Shown piece after piece: positions 21,625-31,511 of a DNA stretch of 64,000 nt (position 1 is the first letter of the stretch; each line of letters begins with the position of its first letter). The notes beneath the pieces are model-generated. The model saw only the letters and a program-made list of their open reading frames with translations. It searched no databases and was not told the DNA's origin. This stretch comes from Verticillium longisporum. Its lineage: Eukaryota > Ascomycota > Sordariomycetes > Glomerellales > Plectosphaerellaceae. Position numbers and translations under genes: made by a program. Where the stretch lies: assembly GCA_019188255.1 (NCBI GenBank), contig JAETXT010000001.1, positions 186,001 to 250,000 on the forward strand, given 5' to 3'.

Positions 21625-22362
21625 CCACCAGACGAGGCCCCTGAAGAGCCGGGCCACCACGTCCCGAGCGCCTGGAACGCTGCATGGCTGCATGGCTGCA
21701 CTCACTTGACTGCCTCTGAGCCTGCACTGCTTGCCACTGGCCCTCCTGGGTGACGTGCGTGCTGGCCATCGCCCAGGCGCTGCATACAGCGTGCCCGCCA
21801 CCCAAGCTACCTGTATCGTACCGGGTAGCAGGTACATGAAGGCTTCGGATCGTGAGACGCCCAAGATCGACGCCTCAGCTCGCTGCATGTCAACCCTCTA
21901 TTTTTATTTTATCCGACAGCATAGCATGGTTCCGACAGCATGGTAAACTTCCTAGGGTCGTATGCAGACGCTTCCATGCATTCGTCCCAAAACCTACCGT
22001 GGCCTCTATCGATCGTCTGCGTTGCACTCGCCTGCGGTAAACCTTTGCCCTTTGCGCCCACACCCATCAAGTACTCGTACTCGTTTGTTGCCAGTACACT
22101 GGCCATCACGTACATGCCACGCGCACACAACTGGAGCAAAAGTCGAGATGCTTGATTGGACAGCCCCCCAGAATATGGTTCAAGAACGACTCCATCAAAG
22201 AACAGCCCCCGTGCCCCTATCGTCCTTTGCCCCTGGGGTCTACTGTCAGGACATAGCCAAGAGACACAACCGTGCCCTGCGCCTAACAGCGTCTATCATA
22301 CATGCAATACATGGTACACACGGGTCACGCCCGTAGATGATGGTCAGAAGAGCGAAACCTTG

Positions 22363-22422
22363 CGCCGCCGAGTACGTCGTCCTTACGCCGCCGAGTACGT
22401 CGTCCTTACGCCGCCGAGTACA
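22363..22422. repeat. 23-bp tandem repeat spanning the FMP25 stop codon
   Basis: Two full copies and one partial copy of a 23-base unit (CGCCGCCGAGTACGTCGTCC plus TTA). On the minus strand each unit contains the last codons for Tyr-Ser-Ala-Ala and a TAA stop, so the gene's 3' end has been duplicated downstream. Confidence 0.85.
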
Positions 22423-24214
22423 CGGCCGTCACCATGCGCCCGCACGCGACCCTCTGCTCGACGCTGGCCTTGCGCCCCCTGCCGTCCTCGCCGAGCCTGA
22501 CCGTCTTGCGCGGCGTCAGCTGGAACCGGTGGAAATCCCCCGCCGCCCCGCCGTCGAGCAGCGGCCGGATGTACGTCGGCGCGTTGGCGTTGGACCGCTT
22601 GCCCGTGCCCAGCTGGTAGTGCTCGTTGCCGCCCCAGAAGACCACGTCGGCGCCCCAGTTGGTGTCGTTGTCCGACCCCCGCGCCGTCGTGCCCGTGTAC
22701 GTCACGTTGGCCATGGTCGCCGCCGCGTGCGTGCTGCCCACCGATATGTCCGCCAGCCGGATCGGCACCACCTCGTGCGTGGCCTCGTCGTACTCGCTGA
22801 GCCCCGACAGGCTCTTGATCTTGACCGGCGTCGACGACACGTGCGTCCACTTGCCCGTGCCCAGCGTGCCGAGGATGCCGCTGCCGCAGGCCCACGTGTC
22901 GGCCGTCGTGCGCGCCGTCTTGCCGTCGCCCGTGAACGCCGGCGGCGTGGCGTCGACGGTGAAGAACGAGTTGAGTCCGCCGGCGGCGATCGACGTCACC
23001 CTCGGCACGAGGCCCGTGTTGGCGTAGAGGCGCGGCACGGGCATCAGAGACGGCACGTCGATGCTCTGGAAGCCCGACTCGGACTGGAGACCCAGCTGGC
23101 CGAACGTGTTGTCGCCAAACGTGAACACCTTGCCGTCCTTGTCGAGCGCCACCGAGTGGTGGTCGCCCGTGGCAATCTTGACAACCTCGAAGCCCTTGAG
23201 CCCCAAGATCTCGTGCGGCTGGTCAAACGCGCCTTCGGGACGCGTCGCCCAGCTGAGGCCGGGCACCCCCATCTGCCCGACGGACGGGAAGCCAGACAAG
23301 CTCGAGGCAACGGAGAAGACCCTGCCCTTGGAGGTCAGGAGCAGAGCGTGCTGCAGACCGCTGCTGATGTCGACGACCTTCTCACCGCGGGAGAGGCCGC
23401 GCGGCGTCAGGGTTCGAATGGTGCTGGGTTCGAGGACGCTCGCGCCCGAGCTCCAAAACGAAAACCACGACGAGGAGGAGGAGGAGGAGGACGACGACGA
23501 CTGCTGCGCCCGGGCCTGCGCCTTCTCAGCCGTGTCTTGGTCGCCGAGCGAGGCCGGCACGGCGTAGACTGCGCCGTTGGAAGCCAGAGCGAGGATCCGG
23601 TCGTCCGACACGGCGATCTTGGTGAGGTTCTTGCCCTTGAGCGTCTCGGCGGGGCTGGGGTCGACTTGGGAGAAGCCGAGACCCCATTGCACGAGGTTGC
23701 CTTCCTCGGTGACGGCGACGCCGAATTTCTGCGTCAGCTTGACGTCCCGCAGAAGCTTTCCGTCAAAGTAAGGAATCCTCCTGGGGAGCTTGACGTAGGT
23801 CTCCTTTGACTGCTGGTCGACGACCTTGCCCGAGTTGGAGCCCCAAGCATACACGCCGGGGTTCTCCCAGCTCTGGCGAACCTGCGCGTGCTGCGAGCTG
23901 ATGATGTCCCGGTTGTGCTCCTTGGATGTCGCCTGCTGCCGCTCCTTCTCAAACTTGATCTGCGCCTTGGGGATGACAGGCTTGACTGCTTCGGCGTCGG
24001 TGCCGGGGAACAGGACGGGATAGTAGTACGCGGCACCGGCGCCAGCGCCCAGAGCAAAGATGGCCAGGAATCCAGCCAGTCTTTTCACGCTGCCTCCTTC
24101 TTGAGGATGGGGGCGAGAGCGGTTGCTGGCGTGACGAGCCCATGTTTGCCGTGTCCGGGTGACTGGTCTCCCTGCTGCTCGCAAGGCTGGGAGGGTACTT
24201 CTGTAGGCCCTCAT
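22406..24214 (-). CDS. FMP25: RCC1-repeat mitochondrial protein, Fmp25-like
   Basis: Single exon, 602 aa. The N-terminus is basic and Ser/Arg-rich, like a mitochondrial presequence. A hydrophobic segment follows at about residues 46–65 (LAGFLAIFALGAGAGAAYYY), consistent with an inner-membrane anchor. The rest is an RCC1 β-propeller with blades marked by YAWGSNSGKV, LVQWGLGFSQVDP, HALLLTSKGRVFSV, HSVALDKDGKVFTFGDNTFG and VVFWGGNEHYQLGTGK. Yeast Fmp25 is a mitochondrial inner-membrane RCC1 protein needed for an early step of cytochrome bc1 assembly. A Ser-rich loop near residue 250 interrupts the propeller. The gene is divergent from COG3 across 555 bases. Confidence 0.85.
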   Translation of the reverse strand: MRAYRSTLPALRAAGRPVTRTRQTWARHASNRSRPHPQEGGSVKRLAGFLAIFALGAGAGAAYYYPVLFPGTDAEAVKPVIPKAQIKFEKERQQATSKEHNRDIISSQHAQVRQSWENPGVYAWGSNSGKVVDQQSKETYVKLPRRIPYFDGKLLRDVKLTQKFGVAVTEEGNLVQWGLGFSQVDPSPAETLKGKNLTKIAVSDDRILALASNGAVYAVPASLGDQDTAEKAQARAQQSSSSSSSSSSSWFSFWSSGASVLEPSTIRTLTPRGLSRGEKVVDISSGLQHALLLTSKGRVFSVASSLSGFPSVGQMGVPGLSWATRPEGAFDQPHEILGLKGFEVVKIATGDHHSVALDKDGKVFTFGDNTFGQLGLQSESGFQSIDVPSLMPVPRLYANTGLVPRVTSIAAGGLNSFFTVDATPPAFTGDGKTARTTADTWACGSGILGTLGTGKWTHVSSTPVKIKSLSGLSEYDEATHEVVPIRLADISVGSTHAAATMANVTYTGTTARGSDNDTNWGADVVFWGGNEHYQLGTGKRSNANAPTYIRPLLDGGAAGDFHRFQLTPRKTVRLGEDGRGRKASVEQRVACGRMVTAVYSAA

Positions 24215-24769
24215 GATGTTCGACGATTGGCAATGTGGCAGCCGAATGAAGAGCCTATTTCTCGATGATGGACCTCCTCACAATGATGCCAATTTCTGGT
24301 GTGTTGAGTGGGTGTTTGTGTAACGGCGAGGACGATGTAGCTGGGTGAAGGAACCCCCTCTTGGCTAAAATGTCGTGAGGTCATCCGAGAAAGCTGCTCT
24401 CTCTTTCGCCAGCCTAAGTACCTCGCAAGCCTACCTAGGTAGGTAGGTACCAAAAAACACCGACGCGTGCCTCCATCCAGTCCGCGACTAGAATCCCTGC
24501 AGGGCCCCAAGGCCCCAAGCAGCTCCCCACGGCGGGATGCTCCATTTTTCGAGCTTTCAGTCCAATGGGGAGCCGTCGGGTCCCTCAGGGGACCACCCAC
24601 TGATTCAACGCCCCAAGCGCCCCAAGCGCCCCACCAACAGTGGACGATCCAACACGACAAGAACACCTGGTCCGACACTACGACGACGGACGAAGCAGGT
24701 CATGACCGACCTGGACCGCATCGCCTTCGCCTTGCTTGCCGTCGATTCCGCGCCGCAGAACCTGCCAAC
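24215..24769. promoter_or_regulatory. divergent promoter of FMP25 and COG3
   Basis: The spacer contains a CCTAGGTAGGTAGGTACC motif cluster at about 24431–24450, between the two starts. No other gene is visible. Confidence 0.5.
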
Positions 24770-27365
24770 ATGTACGACGACTCCTGGTACAGCTTTGTGC
24801 CCGAGGTCGCCAAGACTGCTGCCTCGACCGTCAAGAATGCTGGCCACCGGCGCAAGGAGTCCCTCCTCCAGCAGCCCAACGTTTGTCTCTCCCCCGCTCC
24901 CCTCACCACGACACTGCCCGTTCTGAACAGTCCTCCCAGGGAACGATACAGCCCTCTGAAGCTCCAGAGCCGCTGAGCCGGCTCCTCGAAGACCCCCAAG
25001 ACAACAATGACCCGCCAGAGCCGGCGCTGGCTCGCCGTGCGAAGACCTACTCCGACTTTTACCACGTCGTTCGCGCCCAGCTCGCCAAGGACGCGCACAA
25101 GAAGAGGGAGGACCGCAAGAGGAGGAAAGACAAGAGCCTCGAGGCACTGATGATTGCAGCCAATGTCGACAACTGGCTTGCAGCCAATGTCGACAACATG
25201 CCAGTCCCGCGGCGGCCTGTTCTCGATCAATACAACGACCAGCTGCTCGAGGCCAGCCAGCATGAGTACCTGTATGAGCCAACCTTCCGTCCCTCCTAAC
25301 CTTCCGTCCCTCCCACAGAAGCCCGGCTGACCATGTTGAAAGCATCTACAAAGACCAGCTGGAGCTGACCGAGCGCCACCTCGACGCCCTCATTGTCGAC
25401 ACGAACGCGTCCCTCGACCTCCTGACGACGCTCTCCAATTCGTTCCAGGCGGTCGAGACCCAGACCACCTCTTTCCAGTCGCAGTGCGAGGACCTCATCG
25501 CTGAGCAGAAGCGTCTCCAAAAGCTCGCAGACGACGTCGGCACCGATCTGTACTTTTATACGTACCTGGACAATGTCACGCGGAGGCTCAACGCGCCTGG
25601 CGCCGGTCGCTTGGTCGAGGACGCCGTGTTCGGCGAGGTGTTGGACAATCTCAACTCATGCATCGACTTTATGACCAAACACGTATGTTCCACAGCATGC
25701 CTCAAGTGCCAGCATGCTAACACTCGGGGTGGGGGGAAAAGCCTACATACCGCGACGCCGACTCTTACCTCGCACGATACGAATCCCAGCTCACGAAAGC
25801 GCTCCATCTGCTCGAGGTCGGTCTCAGCAACCGGCTCAAGAACATCTCCGACGAAATCGCCAAACCCATCGCGGCGTCCAAGTCCGAGGCTACCCGCCAT
25901 GCTCTTGCGTACGGCCGCTTTGCTGAGATGATCGCCGATACCTATTCTCTGCTGCCCAACATCCACAAGGTCATGCGCAACGTCTTTGATGAGTACGGGC
26001 AGCCACTCTCGGGCACGGCGCACGACATTTACGTCAACACGGCGAACAATCTGTTCTCGACCTACTTGGCAGTCCGCAACGACGATTTGAAGCCCATGAC
26101 GGACAAGGACGTGGCAGAATTCGCGAGGGAGCGAAAGGACCTCTCGGTGGAGACGGGGTGTCGAAACTACCTTAAACAGACGTTTGAGAGGGCGTACAAC
26201 GAGAACAGCCTCGTACACCGAATCTTTGGCTTGGATCTGCAGTGGAGCTCTGATCCCGCGTCGGCGTACCAGGCTCTCAAGTCCGCCTCGAAGGGCGCCG
26301 TGAACCCGGCCAACATTGCGATCCTCTCCGCCAACCTATGCGCCGCGCTCAAGACGGAGGAGCTGCGCACAGTGTGCAACATTGTGGCCTGGCTGATGAA
26401 CGAGTATCTCGTCTTGGACTACGACGAGGAGGAGTCGCCATTCTCCCAGCAGTGCAGGGAGCTGAGCGCCAGGATCCTGACGGAACACCTCTGGGTCTTC
26501 ACCGACGACATGTTCAATGCCGAGACGACCAAGACCATTACAAAGATGGCGCTCGACGACGAGGGACTGAAGATCAAGCCCGTCGTGGACGGCGTGTCCG
26601 CGTCCAATGCCTACGCCCCCGTCACCAAGGCCATGGGGCTTCTGGCCATGTACGACCAGACGATGCCCAAGGAGCGCAGTGTACGTATCATTTTTTTTTT
26701 TTTAAATTTTTTTTGGTTGCATCGCTCGAGGAGACGCTAACACGTCGCAGCAAAAGAACAACCGCGTCGTGTTCAACATTGTGCGTGAATCGGTCAAGGT
26801 GCTGCAGCGGGCCGAGGCGCGCATCAAGTACATCAAGAACGGGACCGACGCCGACCTCTTCATGATCAAGAATCTCCTCATCATCAAGAACGAGTTGCTC
26901 TCGCTCGAGATTGGCGACATTCGCGGCGACGGCGCCGCGCTCCAGCACTTTGGCCAGATCTGGAACACGCTCAGCCCGCAGAACTGGGTCAGCTTCTTCG
27001 GCAGCATCATTGGCGGCGTCGGGTCTGTGGGCTCCTCCTTCTGGTCGTCGTCGGCCAAGGCGGCGCCGCCCGCGGTCACGGCTGGGTCGCTGACGGTGGA
27101 GGACATGAACGAGCAGCTCGACGAGCTTCTGCGGCAGTCGATCGTGGCATTCACGCAGCGGTGGGGTGGCCTCACGATGGATGCCAAGGCGAGGAAGGCT
27201 GGCGTCAAGCCCATTGGCAAGGTCGAGAAGGAGCTCGAGGAGGTTCTGCAGACGGCGTTGAGCAACCAGCCAGAGGTCATTGGCAAGCTCAAGGAGGCCA
27301 TTGCGATGCATGCCGAGGCCCAGGAGCAGGCGGCGGGCGAGAAGAAGGGGGTCCGGCGGTATTGA
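24770..27365 (+). CDS. COG3: conserved oligomeric Golgi complex subunit 3 (COG3/Sec34)
   Basis: Exons 24770–24880, 24931–25271, 25319–25682, 25742–26680 and 26751–27365 join in frame to about 789 aa. The start MYDDSWYSFVPEV and the GHRRKESLLQQPN block match fungal COG3. The Sec34-like core includes YKDQLELTERHLDAL, FQSQCEDLIAEQKRLQKLAD, GTDLYFYTYLDNVTRRLNAP and HPTYRDADSYLARYESQLTK. COG is a CATCHR-family tether for retrograde vesicles within the Golgi; COG3 belongs to lobe A. The fourth intron contains long T runs. The second exon has an in-frame 24-base duplication giving AANVDN twice. Downstream, the carrier gene is in the same direction. Confidence 0.93.
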
Positions 27366-27894
27366 AGCTGTTCATGAGGGTGATACAATGATGACAGTAG
27401 CTCCCATCGAGCCGTGCCACTGATCTGCCGTCGATGAATTGAAAGCAATGAATTAAAAGCAAGACATGGTGTCGAGCAGCTCCTCAGCTCGTGGCTCCGC
27501 TAGCGCCAGCACGCAATAGCATTCGTGGATCGCAAACCCCCACCATGCGCCACGGCCCAACACCGAAGGTAACCACAGTTGTGCTGCTCCAAAAGATAAG
27601 GAACCCCGATTCCGGCCACTTGATTCTCACCTTCTCACCAACATGCCAAACCCCCAGGAAAAAGATCAATCGTGACACGTCGACGTCAATTGAGCTCCTC
27701 CCTCTGCTTCCCGCTTCCCGCTTCCCGACCCTTCTGCAGCCATCAGACCAGCGAACCATCGCCTGGGACTTTCCCCCGTGCGTCTCGCTTTCGACGACCT
27801 CTGACCGCCCGCCCGAGCACGTTGGGGAGGGGTTCGCCAGGGCCGAGCACGCGCTTGATCGAATCGAATCGACCAGACCACGAACAAAGCGACC
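27366..27894. other. spacer between COG3 and the carrier gene
   Basis: COG3 3' UTR and the carrier promoter/5' leader. The leader is pyrimidine-rich with no supported small gene. Confidence 0.5.
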
Positions 27895-28812
27895 ATGGCG
27901 ACGGCCGCGAACGACGTCGAGCTGCACCGGGCTCCCGAGCCCGAGGGCGGCGCTCTGCAGACGGCCAAGGATCTCTTCTCCGGCGCCGCGGGCGGCATCA
28001 CGCAGGTCCTCGTCGGGCAGCCCTTCGACATCGTCAAGGTCCGCCTCCAGACGTCGACGGCGCACACGTCGGCCCTCGAGGCGGCGACGGCCATCTACAG
28101 GAACGAGGGCCCGCTCGCCTTCTACAAGGGCACGCTGACGCCGCTCGTCGGCATCGGCGCCTGCGTGTCGATCCAGTTCGGCGCCTTCCACCAGGCGCGC
28201 CGCCACCTCGAGGCGCGCAACGCCGGCCGCCCGCTGTCGTACGCCCAGTACTACGCCGCCGGCGCCTTGGCCGGCCTCGCCAACGCGCCCCTCTCCGGCC
28301 CCATCGAGCACGTCCGCATCCGCCTGCAGACGCAGCCCCACGGCGCCGCCCGCCTCTACGCCGGGCCCCTCGACTGCGTCCGCGCCCTGGCCGCCCACGC
28401 CGGCGTCCTGCGCGGCCTCTACCGCGGCCAGGCCGTCACCCTGCTGCGCGAGGCCCAGGCCTACGGCATGTGGTTCCTGTCCTTCGAGTACATGATGAAC
28501 GCCGACGCCGCCCGCAACGCCGTCGCCCGCAAGGACATCCCCAGCTGGAAGGTCGCCCTCTACGGCGGCCTCGCCGGCGAGGCCCTCTGGCTCGGCAGCT
28601 ACCCGTTCGACGTTGTCAAGAGCAAGATGCAGACCGACGGCTTTGGCCCCGCCCAGCGCTACGCCACCATGCGCGACTGCTTCGCCCAGACGTACCGCGC
28701 CGAGGGCCTGCGCGGCTTCTGGAAGGGCATCGCCCCCACCCTGCTGAGGGCCATGCCTGTGAGCGCCGCGACCTTTGCGACGGTCGAGCTGACGATGCGC
28801 CTCATCAACTAG
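27895..28812 (+). CDS. YMC1: mitochondrial carrier family protein, Ymc1/Ymc2 type
   Basis: Single exon, 305 aa, the usual carrier length. Three Solcar repeats are present with signatures QPFDIVKVRLQT, GPIEHVRIRLQT and YPFDVVKSKMQT, each followed by an EG…Y/FKG-type block (NEGPLAFYKGTLTP, GVLRGLYRGQ, EGLRGFWKGIAPTLLRAMP). LFSGAAGGITQVLVGQPFD, GIGACVSIQFG and RKDIPSWKVALYGGLAGEAL are close to yeast Ymc1/Ymc2 rather than to the carnitine carrier Crc1. Ymc proteins sit in the inner mitochondrial membrane and have been linked to amino-acid transport (glycine or glutamate related); the substrate here is unproven. GC content at third positions is very high, which explains a 474-codon antisense shadow frame. 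Confidence 0.9.
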   Translation: MATAANDVELHRAPEPEGGALQTAKDLFSGAAGGITQVLVGQPFDIVKVRLQTSTAHTSALEAATAIYRNEGPLAFYKGTLTPLVGIGACVSIQFGAFHQARRHLEARNAGRPLSYAQYYAAGALAGLANAPLSGPIEHVRIRLQTQPHGAARLYAGPLDCVRALAAHAGVLRGLYRGQAVTLLREAQAYGMWFLSFEYMMNADAARNAVARKDIPSWKVALYGGLAGEALWLGSYPFDVVKSKMQTDGFGPAQRYATMRDCFAQTYRAEGLRGFWKGIAPTLLRAMPVSAATFATVELTMRLIN

Positions 28813-29025
28813 CCATGCCACCGCTACCCTGGAGGCGAAGGGAAGGATCAAGCGATGGCGGGGGAGGTGCCGGACAGAAGAAGAATCATCACACGGGGCG
28901 TTTAACATGTTCTTTTAGAAAGACGGACGCGGTCACGTCCTGAGGGCTGTCATACAGATGGCGAGCGTACATATTCAACATGGATGCCAGTTTTTTTTTT
29001 CTTCAATTTGTTCAAAAAGCGGACA

Positions 29026-31511
29026 CTATTCGTTCGTCTCCAGCCGCCGCTGCAAAATGTGTCTCGCGTTCGCGGGCGTCAGCGAGTCAATCTCGAGCGC
29101 CTCCAGCATCTTCTTCGCCTCCGTATTGTCTGTGAAGATGCGGTCAGTCGCCACCTTGAGCGACACGCCGCCGCCAGACTTCGCCTCGACCGGCAGGTTG
29201 AGCAGCCGCAGCGCGTCATGCAGGCTGCCCAGCGGGCCCACGCCGTTGGGGATGTACCGGTCGACGAGCGACAGGATGGCGTTGAGGTCCCGCAGGAACT
29301 GCGCCGCGCCGAGCGCTGTGAACGTCTGCCGCATGAGCACCTCGCCCCAGAGGAAGTCCTGCAGTTTATCGAGGGCTGCGCGCCACGTGCGTCGAAATGC
29401 GGCTGTGCTGAGAGCTTTGACGAGAAAGTCGAGGTTTTGACGGAGAATCTGAGACTGTCAGCAAGAGGCAAGCACATCGTGGAAGTAGGCTTCTGTCACT
29501 GACACGAAGGGGTTCGTCGAGCTCGGCTGTGATGGCAAGCTGGAAGGAATCCACTGGCAAAAGGTCAGTCTTCGCTCTTGGTGCTAGGCACAGGTGACCT
29601 ACCCTCGGCGCCATTATCGCTGATTGTCGTCCACTGCACCTTCGTCGAGTATGCTTTGAGGGCATCATTGTGAGACTTGGACAAGGCCCCGACGAGGAAG
29701 TCCTGCGCTGCCTTTCTCCTCAACGCATAGGCGGCTATCGTTTCATCGAACAAGATGCCGTCCCCGTTGTCCGATCCGATGGCCGTCGAGGTTCGGTCCT
29801 TGACCTCCTCATAGCTCATGTCGCCAGCAATCTCAGCAGGCTCGTTGCCGGGTTTCGCCCGCGTCTGGAGTTCGTCCCACATCGTGACGAAAAAGTCCTC
29901 GTTGCTCCAGTCCTTCAGCGTGTTGACAACATGGTCGGAGCTGCCGTACACCTTGCACAGGGTCTCGAGAGCTCCCGTTCCCTCCAGCGCTGCCAGCTGC
30001 TCCTTGGTCACGCCATGCAGCGTCCTGCCCACGGCGGATGTGATGGATTGGTAGGCTTCAAGCGACCCCCTGAGCCGATCGTGAAAGTCGTCGAGGATGT
30101 CGAGCTGTATGCCGATGAGGAAGCGCATTTTGTGCTTGAAGTTCCTGGCCCGCTCGTACTGCGCGGTAATGGATCGCAGCAGATCAGTGACGCGGGTCGC
30201 GCCATGGGTCGGTTTCGTCTTTCCGCTGCCTGTGTAGTCGTAGTCGATGTTTCGGGCATCTGGCGCAGCCATGATGGCCTGGAATCGCTCCAATGCAAAT
30301 TCCTTCTCTGCCACGAACCAGGGCTCGAAATACTGGTCCAGGACCTCGGTGGTCAAGCCAGCCCATCCGTCCTCCGAGTTGCCTCCGTCATAGCTGAACC
30401 TGGCGCGAATGTTGTCATCAAACGTCATGAGTTGGCCGATCAGGCTGCTCAGGAAGGTAGGCACGTTGACAGCGTCGGCCACAACAGTGTGAACCTTTTC
30501 CCGAAGAACAGGTAGCATTGTCGTGACGAGGGCGCACACCGGGTCGATGTAGACCGTGTTGTTTGCCGCCGGCGTGTCCTTCAGCTTGGCGGCAAGCATG
30601 TGGCCCAGGTTGTCCCGGAAGAAATCCTCCCACTTCTCAATCGTCGCCAGGAACCACGGGAAGCAGTGCGTTCCCAGAGCCTCGGGCTTGCTTGTCGGCT
30701 TGTCGCTCATAAAGTGGTATCGGAACTCGGAGATGAACATCTTGCACATGACGTCAAAGGGCAGCAACGTCACAGTTTCCGTGCTGTACACGACCTCGGG
30801 GATCTGAAGGTCGATCAACTTTTCAAAGCCCTGCAGCCACTCGTCATCCATCTCAGCGCTGGGCTCCACGCCCATCGGCCAGGACCTCTTCGCCAGGATG
30901 GCGTCCAGCTCGGCCGACATGGTCTTCTTCATCTCGTCCCACAGTGTCTCGGTGACCGTCTCGACGTAGTTGACGAGGTGCACTGCCGCGTCGTCTGCGA
31001 TGCCAGACAGCTCGGCCAGGCGCACCGACAGCTGCTTGAGCTGCGCATACGGCTCGAGCGCCGCCTTTGGGCTTTCTGGCAGATGCGACCGGGCCTCCTT
31101 GCGCAGAGCGTCAACATCTTGCAGGAGGACGAGGTATTTTTGCGCCAGCTCGACGGTGCGCAGCTTCTTCATGGGCTCCTGCAGGCGGGCGATCGCCTGG
31201 TTGGGTGCATCCGATGCGGCGGCCACCTTGACGCGGATGTCGATGCTGTGCTGAAGCTCCTGAAAGTCTTGGATGCGCGTCTCGAGGGAGGTCTGGCGGT
31301 CGCGGGACGTGAAGCGAGCTTCGTCGAGCTGCTTGACAGCATTGTCGAGCTGTGCCTGGAGCTGGCTGCGCTGGGTTTCGACGTTGGCCAGCAGGGTTTC
31401 GAGGCTCTCCAAGTCGGTAGTGGATTGGAGCTTGTCGTCGAGGTAGTCTTCAACACGAATGTCGAGCCCTTGCGCCCCCTTCAGGGGTTGTTGCTTTATT
31501 GACGCGGCCAT
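29026..31511 (-). CDS. TIP20: RINT-1/Tip20 family vesicle tether
   Basis: Exons 31511–29603, 29553–29504 and 29448–29026 give about 793 aa. The N-terminal third has a coiled coil (ETLLANVETQRSQLQAQLDN onward) and the rest is the helical RINT1/TIP20 domain: PEVVYSTETVTLLPFDVMCK, SDKPTSKPEALGTHCFPWF, FEPWFVAEKEFALERFQAIM, FLIGIQLDILDDFHDRLR and, in the last exon, ILRQNLDFLVKALSTAAFRR and FLRDLNAIL. In yeast Tip20 is a subunit of the Dsl1 complex that tethers COPI vesicles at the ER. Exon 2 is short, and its donor (CGT|GTCAGT) is weaker than usual but is the only one that keeps frame. The ATG at 31511 (MAASIKQQPLKGAQ) is preferred over 31601, whose extra residues are a CA-repeat translation. The gene is convergent with the carrier gene, 213 bases away. 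Confidence 0.9.

Larger units (their letters stand above)
20662..22405. other. repeat-rich spacer between FMP25 and the phosphatase gene
   Basis: No gene supported. The spacer carries several GC-rich minisatellites, listed separately, plus the phosphatase promoter. Open frames through it are repeat translations such as Gly/Arg or Ser/Pro runs. Confidence 0.5.

Noticed and set aside
22337..23809. A 490-codon plus-strand frame over FMP25
   Set aside because: Antisense shadow; Arg/His-rich composition, and the RCC1 repeats on the other strand are unambiguous.
27484..28908. A 474-codon minus-strand frame over the mitochondrial carrier
   Set aside because: Antisense shadow of a very GC-rich carrier ORF; Gly/Ala/Val/Arg-rich with no motif.
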